A stretch of 64,000 bases of DNA from Conus ventricosus (Eukaryota > Mollusca > Gastropoda > Neogastropoda > Conidae), in assembly GCA_018398815.1 (NCBI GenBank), contig CM031609.1:27304049-27368048 (forward strand). The letters are read 5' to 3'. A program made the position numbers and the translations under genes. This document shows, one piece after another, positions 11,305-24,120 of this stretch. Position 1 is the stretch's first letter. Every line of letters starts with the position of its first letter. Under the pieces are notes generated by a model. The model was not told the DNA's origin and ran no database searches. It saw only the letters and a program-made list of their open reading frames with translations.

Positions 11305-11362
11305 GCATGGAGGGACCTACCTGAAGGAGAACCTGATGAGCATGGTCAAGGTGCATGACAAG
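11305..11362 (+). pseudogene. Duplicated 5' part of EXOC2 exon e (relic)
   Basis: The segment repeats the acceptor TTCTCCAG and the first about 58 bases of exon e lying 90 bp downstream (shared ACCTACCTGAAGGAGAACC versus AACTACCTGAAGGAG). One extra base near 11315 brings TGA into frame, so inclusion would truncate the protein. A GTATTC donor-like site follows. Confidence 0.8.
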
Positions 11363-11394
11363 GTATTCATCATAATCCTGTTGATGTTTTCCAG

Positions 11395-11572
11395 GTGTGC
11401 GGAACTACCTGAAGGAGAACCTGATGAGCATGATTGAGGTGCATGCCGAGGTGTTCAGCATCTCCCCAAGTTTGTGGGGCGGGTGATGGAGAAGGTGACG
11501 GAGGCAGTGGTGGAGGAGGTGACACGACTCATCCATTGTGTCCCTGTGTTTGGGGCAAATGGGACATTGCAG
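11395..11572 (+). CDS. EXOC2: EXOC2 exon e, carries a one-base deficit
   Basis: The acceptor is TTTTCCAG at 11387-11394 and the donor GTGAAG is at 11573. The peptide GVRNYLKENLMSMIEVHAEVF matches the most conserved Sec5 C-terminal block. At about 11461-11468 the reading frame slips: the frame upstream runs to TGA, while the continuation (VGRVMEKVTEAVVEEVTRL) is in the next frame. Exon length is 178, where 179 would keep phase with exons d and f. Confidence 0.9.
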
Positions 11573-12346
11573 GTGAAGGTTGCACCACAATGTTGGCCAT
11601 GCTTTATATACAGACTGCACAGTCAAACTCCCTCTGGTGGTGTTATGTTTGTTTGCCCTTTTCTCTATTGTTTTCTGTGTGTGTCTGTGTACTTCTGTGG
11701 GAATAAAATTTTATGTCTTGTGTCATGACAGCTGATCCTTGCATGTATCTGAAGGTACAGGTGTCTATTTAATTAGTAAGAAACATTTCAGCTGCATTTT
11801 ATTTGATCTGTTAAGATCAGTTGTGGACAGTTTAACAGATAATCTTATACTGTGTCATAGTGTGGTAAAATGTTAACTAAATAAGATTGAACAGTATTTC
11901 TAAAATGCAATGTCTTGCTTCAGCAACTCACTAAGCAGTGTGCCCACAAGTCACTCATGTCAGACACCCAAACCACATCTTGGTCCACGAGTTCCAAACA
12001 TGTGATGCAGAGAAACTGAATGTGTGTATGTCTAGCATGCACATTGTTGTGACTAGTTTGGTTGTAGCAAGGTAACAGTTTGTTTTGGTGCTGGTAAAGT
12101 GCTGACGAGGTCGTCAGAGAGTGTATGGCTTTCAAACCTGAGGTGTGAAGGGAAATGACCATGGATGATGTGTTTTGTATGCGCTAGGCCACTTTTCTTC
12201 ATTCTTTTCAGAACTTACACCTTGTTGCCGAGGTAAAAAAAAAAGGGATGTTTTATATTGTGTGTCCTCTTTCCAGGCCTGTGAGTGGTATGTTTTGTTT
12301 GCCTCTGTGTGAGTGTGTGTGTGTGTGTATGAGTGTGTGTGTGTGT

Positions 12347-12382
<36 letters not shown>

Positions 12383-12624
12383 TTGCTTGCATATGAGTGT
12401 GTACATATGTACCAATGTATGTGCTTGCATGTGTGTAGTTTGTGTACCTGTGAAACTGCACCTGTGGTAATGCAAGGTATATCAACTTATGTGTAGTTGT
12501 GTGTATGGCAGTTTGTTTTGGTGTTTTCATTTGGTATTTTCTTTTATTATTTTCCTCTCACTTTGTTCAAGTTATCTAAATGACATTATATGAAATAAAG
12601 AGCTGATGTGATGGGTTTGACCAG
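11573..12624. other. EXOC2 intron
   Basis: No gene was seen. It holds a TG-rich tract at 12309-12381. Confidence 0.6.
12309..12381. repeat. (TG)n tract
   Basis: Interrupted TG repeats ending in GCGCGC. Confidence 0.9.
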
Positions 12625-12686
12625 GCACGTCTGGAGCTGATGGCACTGAGAGAGACAGTGGCTGTGTATTCCACTAAGAACACTGA
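12625..12686 (+). CDS. EXOC2: EXOC2 exon f
   Basis: The acceptor is TTTGACCAG and the donor GTGAGT is at 12687. The peptide ARLELMALRETVAVYSTKNT matches the Sec5 ARLE..ALRDTVAVY block. The exon is 62 bases where 63 would join exon g in frame; a lost G at the exon-donor boundary would explain it. Confidence 0.93.
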
Positions 12687-12724
12687 GTGAGTGCAGCTTG
12701 CATGTGCAGCTACAAAATTTTTAT

Positions 12725-12729
<5 letters not shown>

Positions 12730-12778
<49 letters not shown>

Positions 12779-12826
12779 ATGTGTTTGCGTGTGTGTATGT
12801 GTGTGTGTGTGTATGTGCGTGTTTAA
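12730..12826. repeat. (TG)n tract downstream of exon f
   Basis: TG repeats beginning about 44 bases after the donor. Confidence 0.9.
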
Positions 12827-14339
12827 TTTCGTAAGAAAATGTATCTGGAAGGTGGGAAATCATCCCACTCAATTTCCATGCCCATACAAAAACATCCGAC
12901 GTCCAACAAGCCTGACCACATGCAGCTTTGTCTTCTTCTTCTTCCAAGCTCTGAAGTTATTAGGATGCCACACTGTGTATATCAGGTTTATATGGCTCTT
13001 CTCAGTAGTGTGTAAGTGGAATGCACATGTACATTTGTGGTCCTATGTGTGCCAGTCGTTTGCTTGACCAAGGCCTTGGGCACACAAATATATTGTAACA
13101 TGTATCATTCCTGAATGATAAAGTAAAATCTTGGGATTAATTCAGTTTATCCAAGAGCAAACACTGGCATGAAGTTCAGTGGACAGAGAGTTATGACATC
13201 AAAAGCAAGTAAAAAATTTCTTTTTTTTTTTTTTCCTTCTTTTTTTCCTTCGCTGATAGGAAGTATTCTTGACAATCCTGGCAAGCGTAGTTGCGGTCAG
13301 TAGCAGCAGTACTCTAACCGAAGGCCATGTGATATGGCAAAACAACATTTCCCTTATGTTAAAAAATCAGGGTCATGTGCCTTCATTGGTTGTCCCCATG
13401 TTTCTTTAAGCTTGGATAATTTGAAACACACAATGCAGAGATGAATCAGAACCCAGCTAATGAGGTGTGATAGCAAAATCTCATGCAGAGATCCATTACT
13501 AGTGAGGAAGTGAAGGCTGCTACAGAGTTGATCCTACTAAACATTGACAAGAGGAGATGGTTCTGGCTAATTTCAGGATGAGCTGACTGGCAAAAAACTC
13601 ATGCAGATTACATTGTCATGCAGAGAGAAGAGCTGATGGCAAAAACTCATGCAGATTACAGTGCCATGCAGAGAGAGAAGAGTTGATGGAATGAAATAGG
13701 AGGAAACATCTGGGATTGGACAGGTCTGTTCTTTTAACCAGCTGTCGATGGGCCACAGAGAACGGCAGCAGACAGAGACTCTGTCATGAAGTCATCACTG
13801 GTACCTCAAGGCACAGGAATATGTGTACAATAGGAAGTTGCAAGGGAACTTCTGAGGCTTAACATGTAACGAGCCTAGTGAAGGCAGAGCACCATTAGCT
13901 GTATGATTTAAGAGGGAAAGTGTATAAATTTAAGAGGGAAAAGTGTTTTTTGATCTTGTGAACCCGATCTGTTCATTTTTAAAATTTTTCAATTGAGTTC
14001 TTTGTTTTTGGTACATATACCAAATGTAATCAGAGACTAGCTAATTGTGGCAGTAACTGGAGGTAATGTTGAGTTTGTTGGTTTGGTAGGAGAGGAGGTG
14101 GGGAGGGGGGGGGGGGGGGGGAGGATTTAAGGGAATCTTCTCATAAATCAGTGGTGATGAGTGATTTGGAAGACATTTGGCTGTATCCGCAGCAGTGGAA
14201 GTAGGGGTAGCTTGTAAGAGTGACTGCCGACAGATGGTCATCTTCACCCGGGTGCCCTGTGACTCCTGAAAGCCCTTTTCTGGGAACAAGTTGGAGAGCT
14301 GAGAGTTAGGTTGCACCAGGCCTGTGCAGACGGATGGTT
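12827..14339. other. EXOC2 intron, unannotated
   Basis: No gene was seen. A partly duplicated block of about 57 bp (GAGCTGATGGCAAAAACTCA and neighbours) occurs twice at 13578-13690, and a G run lies at 14106-14122. Confidence 0.55.
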
Positions 14340-17300
14340 CTGCAGGGGGTACCTTTCCACTCTGGTGCCATGGTTTCCTTCCCCCTGTAGTTTCCATGGT
14401 ACCTTCCCACTGTAGTATCATGGTACCTTCCTGCTGTATACCATGGTACCTTTCCACTCTGGTGCCATGGTACCTTCCCGCTGTAGTATCATGGTACCTT
14501 CCCCCTGTAGTATCATGGTACCTTCCCGCTGTAGTACCATGGTACCTTCCTGCTGTAGTGCCATGGTACCTTTCCACTCTGGTGCCTTTGGGACCTTCCG
14601 CTGTAGTACCATGGTACCTTCCCGCTGTAGAATCATGGTACCTTTCCACTGTAGTACCATGGTACCTTTCCACTCTGGTGCCATGGTACCTTCCCGCTGT
14701 AGTATTTATGGGGGACCTTCCCGCTGTAGTACCATGGGACCTTCCCACTTGGGGGCCATGGTACCTTCCCACTGTAGTACCATGGTACCTCTCCACTCTG
14801 GTTTCCATGGTACCTTCCCGCTGTAGTACCCTGGTACCTTCCCCCTGTAGTATCATGGTACCTTCCCGCTGTAGTACCATGGTACCTTTCCACTCTGGTG
14901 CCATGGTACCTTCCCACTGTAGTACCATGGTACTTCCCGCTGTAGTACCATGGTACCTTCCCCCTGTAGTACCATGGTACCTTCCCACTGTAGTACCATG
15001 GTACCCTTCCCCCTGTAGTTCAAGGTACCTTCCCCCTGTTTACCATGGTACCTTCCCCCTGTAGTACCAATGGTACCTTCCCGCGTAGTACCATTTGGTA
15101 CCTTCCCGCTGTATACCTTGGTACCTTCCTGCTGTAGTACCATGGTACCTTCCCGCTGTTTGTACCATGGTACCTTCCCACTCTGGTGCCATGTGGTACC
15201 TTCCCACTGTAGTTTCATGGTACCTTCCCTCTGGTGCCATGGACCTTCCCACTGTACTATCATTTGGTAAACCCTTTCCCACTGTAGTTCATGGGTACCT
15301 TCCCACTGTTAGTATCATGGTACCTTCCCTCTGGTGCCATGGTACCTTCCCACTGTAGTACCTGGTACCTTCCGCTGTAGTAAACCCTAGTACCTTTCCC
15401 ACTGTAGTATCATGGTACCTTCCCCCTTTTGGGGCCTTTGGGACCTTCCACTGTAGTATCATGGGGTACCTTCCCACTGTATTTTCATGGTACCTTCCCA
15501 CTCTGGTGCCCTGGTCCCTTCCCCTGTAGTACCATGGTACCTTCCCGCTGTAGTACCATGGTACCTTCCCATGTAGTACTATGGTACCTTCCCACTGTTT
15601 GTATCATGGCACCTTCCCACTGTAGTATCATTTTACCTTCCCACTCTGGGGCCATGGTACCTTCCCACTGTAGTACCATGGTACCTTCCCACTGTAATAT
15701 CATGGTACCTTCCTACTGTAGTATCATGGTACCTTCCCACTGGTAGTACCATGGTACCTTTCCCGCTGTAGTACCATGGTACCTTCCGCTGTACCTTCCC
15801 ACTGTAGTTTCCATGGGTACCTTCTGCTGTAGTACCATTTGGGACCTTCCCCCTGTAGTATCATGGTACCTTCCCACTTTTAGTATCATGGTACCTTCCC
15901 ACTGTAGTATCATGGTACCTTCCCACTTGGTGCCATGGTACCTTCCCATGTAGTACCATGGTACCTTCCGGCTGTAGTATCATGGTTACCTTCCCACTGT
16001 AGTATCATGGTACCTTCCTACTGTAGTACCATGGTACCTTCCCACTGTAGTACCATGGTACCTTCCACTGTGTCCATGGTACCTTCCCACTGTAAATACC
16101 ATGGTACCTTCCTGCTGTAGTATCATGGTACCTTCCTGCTGTAGTACCATGGTACCTTCCCACTCTGGTACCATGGTACCTTCCCACTGTAGTATCATGG
16201 TACCTTCCCATCTGGGACCTTCCCCCTGTAGTACATGGTACCTTCCCCCTGTAGTACCATGGTAATTCCCACTCTGATACCATGGTTCCTTCCCGCTGTA
16301 GTTCCATGGTACCCTTCCCACTCTGGTACCATGGTAACTTCCTGCTGTAGTACCAAGGTACCTTCCCACTGTAGTATCATGGTACCTTCCCACTGTAGTA
16401 CCATGGTACCTTCCGCTGTAGTACCAAAAGGGACCTTCCACTGTAGTATCATGGTACCTTCCCACTGTAGTATCATGGTACCTTCCCACTCTGGTTACCA
16501 TTTGGGACCTTCCCGCTGTAGTACCAAGGTACCTTCCCGCTGTAGTACCAAGGTACCTTCCCTGTAGTATCATGGTTACCTTCCACTGTAGTATCATGGT
16601 ACCTTCCCGCTGTAGTACCATGGTACCTTCCCACTGTAGTACCATGGTACCTTCCACTCTGGGACCATGGTACCTTCCCGCTGTAGTATCATGGTACCTT
16701 CCCCCTGTAGTATCATGGTACCTTCCGCTGTAGTAAACCCTGGTACCTTCCGCTGTAGTCCATGGGGACCTTCCCACTCTGGTACCCTGGTACCCTTTCC
16801 CCCTGTAGTATCAAGGTTTCCTTCCCACTGTAGTATCATGGTACCTTCCGCTGTAGTACCATGGTAAATTCCCGCTGTAGTACCATGGTACCTTCCCACT
16901 CTGGTACCATGGTACCCCCTTTCCCCCTGTAGTATCATGGTACCTTCCCACTCTGGTACCATGGTACCTTCCCCCCTGTAGTTCATGGTACCTTTCCCAC
17001 TGTAGTAGCATGGTACCTTCCCCCTGTAGTAGCATGGTAAACCCTTTCCCCCGTAGTACCATGGTACTTCCCACTGTTATCTTGGTACCTTCCCACTGTA
17101 GTTTTTTTGTATCTGTAAGAATGATATTCTTACATGAAATAGAATCGAAGAAGTATGGTGGGTTAAAACCGTAGCCTATATTCTGTAGAATGTTTACCTT
17201 CTCAACCCTTCCCCAAAAGCATGCTGGGGATTAAAAATAATCAAATTCGCATTTCGATGTGAACGGAAAATATAAAAGAGCGAAAGTGAAATACGATCTG

Positions 17301-18990
17301 AACACAACAGTATCATGGTACCTTCCCGCTGTAGTATCATGGTACCTTCCACTGTAGTAACTGGTACCTTCCGCTGTAGTATCATGGTACCTTCCCATGG
17401 AGTATCTGGTACCTTCCCGCTGTATTACCATGGTACCTTCCACTGTAGTATCATGGTACCTTCCCTGTAGTATTCATGGTCCTTCCCACTCTGGTACCAT
17501 GGTACCTTCCGCTGTAGTACCAAGGTACCTTCCATGTTGTTCCATGGTACCTTCCCACTTTTAGTACCATGGTACCTTCCACTCTGGTACCATGGTACAT
17601 TCTGCTGTAGTACCAAAGGTACCTTCCGCTGTAGTACCATGGTACCTTCCCGCTGTAGTTTCCATGGTACCTTCCCACTGTAGTATCATGGGACCTTCCC
17701 ACTCTGGTGCCATGGTACCTTCCCACTGTATATCATGGTACCCTTTCCCCCTGTAGTATCATGGTACCTTCCCACTGTAGTATCATGGTACCTTCCCACT
17801 TGGTGCCATGGTTTCCTTCCCACTGTAGTACCATGGTACCTTCCCCCCTGTGTTCCATAGTACCTTCCACTGTTGTATCATGGTACCTTCCACTTTGGTG
17901 CCATGGTACTTCCCACTGTAGTATCATGGTACTTCCCCCTGTAGTATTTTTGGTACCTTCCACTCTGGGGCCATGGTACCTTCCCATGTAGTACCATGGT
18001 ACCTTCCCGCTGTTGTACCATGGTACCTTCCCACTGTAGTACTATGGTACCTTTCCCCTGTGTACATGGCCCTTCCCCCTGTAGTATCATTGTAAATTCC
18101 CACTTTGGTGCCATGGTTAAACCCTTTCCCAATTGTTGTACCATGGTTCCTTCCCCCCTGTAAAAAAACAAGGTACCTTCCTTTTCTGTAGTATCATGGT
18201 ACCTTCCCCCTGTAGTACATGGTACCCCTTTCCCGCTGTAGTACCATGGTACCTTTTCCCCCTGTAAACCCTTTCCCCCTGTAGTATCATGGTACCCTTT
18301 CCGGGTGTTGTATCATGGTACCTTCCCCAAATGTAGTACCTTTTTACCTTCCCACTGTTGTACCATGGGACCTTCCTGCTGTAGTACCATGGTTCCTTCC
18401 CGCTTTTGTATCATGGTACCTTCCCCCTGTTGATTTATGGTACCCTTTCCCCCTGTGGGGATCATGGTACCTTCCCACCTTTTGGGGCCCCTGGTACCTT
18501 CCCAAATGTATTTCCATGGACCTTCCCGCTGTGTTCATGGTACCCTCCCCCTGTTGGGACATGGTTTCCCTTCCCCCTTTTAGTTAAAGGTACCTTCCCC
18601 CTCTTTGGGGGGCCCCCTTTTTCCCTTTCCCCCTTTATTTCCATTAAAACCCTTCCCCCCCCCCCCCCCCCCAAATTTCCATTTTACCTTCCCACTTATT
18701 CCCTTTTACCTTCCTTGAATATTTTTCATTGGTATCCCTTTTGCTGTGTTTCCATGGTACCCCCTTTCCCCCTGTTGTATCATGGTACCTTCCCCCCTCT
18801 GGTCCATGGTTTCCCTTCCCCCTGAAATACCCAAAGGTTTTCCTTTTCCCCCTTTTTAGTACCAAGGGTTTCCCCTTCCCCTGTAGTATCATGGTACCCT
18901 TCCCCCTGTAGTTTTGGTTCCCCTTCCCCCTGTATTACCATGGTACCTTTCCCCTGTAGTACCCTGGGGACTTCCCATCTGGTAACCCCC
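14340..18990. repeat. 24-bp minisatellite, left array, indel-ridden
   Basis: The same 24-bp unit as the array at 20281-26429 (GGTACCTTCCC, then a variable CACTGTAGTATCAT, CGCTGTAGTACCAT or CACTCTGGTGCCAT). Nearly every unit carries small insertions or deletions, often in homopolymers, and they become denser towards 19000. A unique stretch of about 210 bp at 17100-17310 interrupts it. Open frames across it are a by-product of the period. Confidence 0.95.
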
Positions 18991-19892
18991 CCCCCCTTGG
19001 GGGGGACCTCAGACCTGCCTACCCCTTTCCCTAATCGTCCCTTTAAACTTACGGAAATTAAAAACCCCCCTTACGGGGTTGGAAATTTCCTGCGGGAAAA
19101 TTTCGGAAAAAAAAATTTTAAAAAATACGCCCTTCCAAAACTCGAAAAAATTTTCGCTGTAGCCCTTTTCCCAGACCACAGAGTAACTTTCCCTTGACTA
19201 AAACCGAAACCACAGATGGTTTTGGAACTTGCGATTGGGGCAATGGGGGCTGGGGGCCAACCCCGAAAGGGGCCATCACATCTGTGCGCGCCATTCGAAG
19301 CCCTTTTTTTCAAACCATTGTAAAACAAAGTTTTAACCCATTTTTTCCCGGGGATTTTGAAAAAGGCGGGAAAAAAAATCTTCTAAACGTTTGCATGGGA
19401 AAAAAACGACGAGGGTTTGAAACCACTGTGCACAACGGAAAAAGGCGAAGAAGGGAAAGTTTTTCCCAAGTAAATTCCCCCCGGGTTGGCCTTGTCTTTT
19501 GCAATCCCCCCCCCCAAAAACATGGACCGGGGTTTGGGTTTTCGGGTCGGGTGTGCAATTTTGACTTCCCAATCGGACATGGGGGAAACAAATGGGGCTG
19601 CAAGCGCCTTTTTCGGGGAAAAAGCAAAAGAGACAGCTGCCAGTGCCTCCGTCAGAACTTTACATCGTTTTTTTCGAAATCCCGCGAGGCAGCCGTCGGC
19701 CCCCACAAGGAAATAAAACAGAAAAATGTTGTGTGAAACTGTCTGCGGGGGGAAAAATTGTCCCCGAGCTGTGCTGACAAGTTGTGGGAAAATGAAAGGA
19801 TGGGTTTCCCGGAAAACCCGCAATTCTCGGCACAAAACAAAGGGTTGTTTCAACACAAACACCACATACACACACCACAAATTTTTTTTAGT

Positions 19893-19923
<31 letters not shown>

Positions 19924-20280
19924 GGTTTTTTTAAAATTAGGTTCTTCAAACCGTGGTGGGCATTGTGGTGAACCCCTGGGTAAAATTACAAATGTCAAGT
20001 TTATCACCTTTGAATTGCCCGAAAACTCCTGGCCTGAGTCTGTCTTTAGCCTCATCCAAGGTATTTTAATTTTTGCTTTGTTGTTTTTGTTCCCTTTTTT
20101 TCTGTTTATTTTTTTGCTAAAATGGAAAAATTAGTTGGGGTTTTGTACCCCCCTTATTTGTTCAAAAAAAACGCCCCCCCCCCCCCGTATTACGCGTCCG
20201 TGGAATTACGAAGGGAAAATGCAAAATTACTGAAAAACTCTGTGGTTTTTACTGATGAGCATAACATGAGGTAGGCAGGT
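18991..20280. other. Low-confidence sequence block with swollen homopolymers
   Basis: The stretch is dominated by runs such as AAAAAAAA, CCCCCCCC and a long G run near 19902-19925. It looks like uncorrected consensus rather than normal intron. Frames such as 19194-19736 have no recognisable domain and are not called as genes. Confidence 0.6.
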
Positions 20281-22727
20281 CTGGTACCTTCCCGCTGTAG
20301 TATCATGGTACCTTCCCACTGTAGTATCATGGTACCTTCCCGCTGTAGTACCATGGTACCTTCCCGCTGTAGTACCATGGTACCTTCCCACTCTGGTACC
20401 ATGGTACCTTCCCGCTGTAGTATCAAGGTACCTTCCCACTGTAGTATCATGGTACCTTCCCGCTGTAGTACCATGGTACCTTCCCGCTGTAGTACCATGG
20501 TACCTTCCCACTCTGGTACCATGGTACCTTCCCGCTGTAGTATCATGGTACCTTCCCACTCTGGTACCATGGTACCTTCCCGCTGTAGTACCAAGGTACC
20601 TTCCCACTGTAGTATCATGGTACCTTCCCACTGTAGTAGCATGGTACCTTCCCACTGTAGTATCATGGTACCTTCCCACTGTAGTATCATGGTACCTTCC
20701 CGCTGTAGTGTCATGGTACCTTCCCACTGTAGTATCATGGTACCTTCCCACTGTATTATCATGGTACCTTCCCGCTGTAGTACCATGGTACCTTCCCACT
20801 GTAGTATCATGGTACCTTCCCACTGTAGTATCATGGTACCTTCCCACTGTAGTATCATGGTATCTTCCCACTCTGGTACCATGGTACCTTCCCGCTGTAG
20901 TACCAAGGTACCTTCCCACTGTAGTACCATCGTACCTTCCCACTGTAGTACCATGGTACCTTCCCACTCTGGTACCATGGTACCTTCCCGCTGTAGTACC
21001 AAGGTACCTTCCCGCTGTAGTACCATGGTACCTTCCCGCTGTAGTACCATGGTACCTTCCCACTGTAGTACCATGGTACCTTCCCACTGTAGTATCATGG
21101 TACCTTCCCACTCTGGAACCATAGTACCTTCCAACTGTAGTACCATGGTACCTTCCTGCTGTAGTACCATGGTACCTTCCCACTCTGGTATCATGGTACC
21201 TTCCCGCTGTAGTACCAAGGTACCTTCCCACTGTAGTATCATGGTACCTTCCCACTGTGGTATCATGGTACCTTCCCACCGTGGCATCATGGTACCTTCC
21301 CACTGTAGTATCATGGTACCTTCCTGCTGTAGTACCATGGTACATTCCCACTCTGGTACCATGGTACCTTCCCACGGTAGTATCATGGTACCTTCCTGCT
21401 ATAGTGCCATGGTACCTTCCCACTCTGGTACCATGGTACCTTCCCGCTGTAGTACCATGGTACCTTCCTGCTGTAGTACCATGGTACCTTCCCACTCTGG
21501 TACCATGGTACCTTCCCACTGTAGCATCATGGTACCTTCCCACTGTAGTATCATGGTAGCTTCCCACTGTAGTATCATGGTACCTTCCACTCTGGTGCCA
21601 TGGTACCTTCCCACTGTAGTATCATGGTACCTTCCCACTGTAGTATCATGGTACCTTCCCACTCTGGTGCCATGGTACCTTCCCACTGTAGTATCATGGT
21701 ACCTTCCCACTGTAGTATCATGGTACCTTCCCACTGTAGTATCATGGTACCTTCCCACTCTGGTGCCATGGTACCTTCCCACTGTAGTACCATGGTACCT
21801 TCCCGCAGTAGTACCATGGTACCTTCCCACTGTAGTATCATGGTACCTTCCCACTTTGGTGCCATGGTACCTTCCCACTGTAGTATCATGGTACCTTCCC
21901 ACTGTAGTATCATGGTACCTTCCCACTCTGGTGCCATGGTACCTTCCCACTGTAGTACCATGGTACCTTCCCGCTGTAGTACCATGGTACCTTCCCACTG
22001 TAGTACCATGGTACCTTCCCACTGTAGTATCATGGTACCTTCCCACTGTAGTATCATTGTACCTTCCCACTCTGGTGCCATGGTACCTTCCCACTGTAGT
22101 ACCATGGTACCTTCCCACTGTAGTATCATGGTACCTTCCTGCTGTAGTATCATGGTACCTTCCCACTGTAGTACCATGGTACCTTCCCACTGTAGTACCA
22201 TGGTACCTTCCTGCTGTAGTACCATGGTACCTTCCCGCTGTAGTATTATGGTACCTTCCCACTGTAGTATCATGGTACCTTCCCACTGTAGTATCATGGT
22301 ACCTTCCCACTCTGGTGCCATGGTACCTTCCCACTGTAGTACCATGGTACCTTCCCGCTGTAGTATCATGGTACCTTCCCACTGTAGTATCATGGTACCT
22401 TCCCACTGTAGTACCATGGTACCTTCCCACTGTAGTACCATGGTACCTTCCCACTGTAGTACCATGGTACCTTCCCACTCTGGTACCATGGTACCTTCCC
22501 ACTATAGTATCATGGTACCTTCCTGCTGTAGTACCATGGTACCTTCCCACTCTGGTACCATGGTACCTTCCCACTGTAGTATCATGGTACCTTCCCACTC
22601 TGGTACCTTCCCACTGTAGTACCATGGTACCTTCCCGCTGTAGTACCATGGTAACTTCCCACTCTTATACCATGGTACCTTCCCGCTGTAGTACCATGGT
22701 ACCTTCACACTCTGGTACCATGGTACC
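20281..22727. repeat. 24-bp minisatellite, right array, first part
   Basis: About 100 units of 24 bp with almost constant length. Each unit is GGTACCTTCCC plus one of a few variants; the junction text CCATGGTACC is palindromic (NcoI and KpnI sites). The period is divisible by three and contains no stop on either strand in several frames, so frames of hundreds of codons result. They are not genes. Confidence 0.97.
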
Positions 22728-23189
22728 CAGGGATGAAAACAGTTTTTTTAAAAAAAGAGAGATTGGCGGGGATCTGGGGGTTCACCATGGGCCCCCAGTG
22801 GGGTACATGGGCAACAGCCCGGCGGGGGTCAGGGGGTGGCGGCCCCTGAAGCTGAAGCATATTTTGTATTAAATATGGCATAAAAATCTTTAGAAATCAC
22901 TTTGTTGCTTCTAAACAACTCATTCTATAGAGCAGCTTTCAACACCATGAAGACTGAGACTGATGTGGAAAGAAACTATGTCAATTGAGACAAACATTTA
23001 GTATGATGAATCCTCAGAACTCCAGCTAAAGAAAATTTGACAAACAGTGTTTTCAGGACATAAAGAATAAGGCCTGTAGATAAGTAAATCAGAGTGGGAA
23101 ATCAAACTAAGTAAATCAGATGTATGAAAACGACTGCTGGACTTCAATAAGCACAATATGAAAAATGATTACTTTGAAGTCCTTTAAAA

Positions 23190-23228
23190 AAAACCTGAAG
23201 CTTTTGGGCCTTAGACCCTTCGTCAGGA
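23190..23228 (-). other. Degenerate hammerhead-like motif
   Basis: On the minus strand, CTGACGA is followed by a GGG...CCC stem and then AAAA where the core would need GAAA. It resembles the motif at 40493-40517 but lacks the G, so it is probably inactive. Confidence 0.35.
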
Positions 23229-23256
23229 AACACTAAACACAAAAAAAAAACATAAA

Positions 23257-23352
23257 AAGAACAAATGACATAAAAACAAACTGATGTCACAACAGTACCC
23301 CCCCCCCCCAACTTCCCTCTTACAACCAATCATATCCCCCCCCCCCTCTTGA

Positions 23353-23398
<46 letters not shown>

Positions 23399-23703
23399 GG
23401 GTGATTGTGTGTGTGTGTGGTGTGTGTGTGGGGGGGGGGGTTGTGTGTGTGTGTGAGGTGGGGGGGAGGGGCGAAGTGTGTGGGGTATGTGTTGTGGGGT
23501 GAGGGTGTGGGGTTGGGGGAGGAGGAGGAGGAGTAGAGGAAGTATATAGGTAGTGGGGGGAGTGGGCTGGTGGAAAAGGATTTCATAGGGGGGCTGTTAG
23601 CAGACACCTAACAAATGTAGCAAACGTTTGCATTACACCAGGGGAAAAGTGTTAAACAATACTGTTGTGACATCAGTTTATTTTGATGTCATTTGTTCTT
23701 TTC
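23257..23703. repeat. Nested inverted repeat inside element A
   Basis: The arms at about 23257-23297 and 23661-23703 (ATGTCATTTGTTCTTTT and CTGTTGTGACATCAG parts) are inverted copies with few mismatches. The about 360-bp loop holds a (TG)n tract at 23357-23391 and GT-rich text. It may be a small element nested in element A. Confidence 0.7.
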
Positions 23704-23770
23704 GTCACTTTGACGTTTTTCTCTTGCTTTGAAGACTCTACGAGTGGAAGTACTTAGAGTAGGAGTCAAA

Positions 23771-24120
23771 CTATCTTTGGAAATTAAACGTAGATTGTTG
23801 CATACCCAATGATCTGAAAACATGCTGTAATGGTGTGGGAAACACACACATTTTCTGTTGGTGACTGGGATGCTCGATGTGATCTCTGATTGCCACAAAG
23901 CCACGACTACCAAAGTAGACACGTTTTTGGCAAGGCTCGCAAAACACTTCAAATTCGCCGTCTTTGTCATGTTTTCTTATTACATCCGCGACTCTGCGGT
24001 CACACACGTCCTTCTGCTGCCACTCGGTCTTCTAGTGGTTCACATACTTCTTTCTTTTCTTTTTTTTCGTTTTGTTTGCACTCACTGGAGGCAAACTCTC
24101 ACTGTGAATCGATGCCATGA
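23771..24120 (-). pseudogene. Zinc-finger N-terminal exon in TIR element A
   Basis: From an ATG near 24119 (MASIHSES) the frame runs through a lysine-rich stretch to an in-frame TAG, then continues as a zinc finger with spacing C-x2-C-x16-H-x5-H (FCEPC ... DHIEHPSH). The same spacing and a shared SRG motif occur in element B. Such BED/CGGBP1-like fingers are typical DNA-binding ends of hAT-like transposases. The catalytic domain is absent. Confidence 0.6.

Noticed and set aside
19194..19736. 180-codon plus frame in the 19-kb block
   Set aside because: It lies in a region of swollen homopolymers with several overlapping frames on both strands and no domain.
20305..22872. Open frame of 855 codons on + (and more than 400 on -) with MVPSHCSI-like repeats
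   Set aside because: It is a by-product of a 24-bp minisatellite whose period is divisible by three; both strands and several frames are open and there is no start context or domain.
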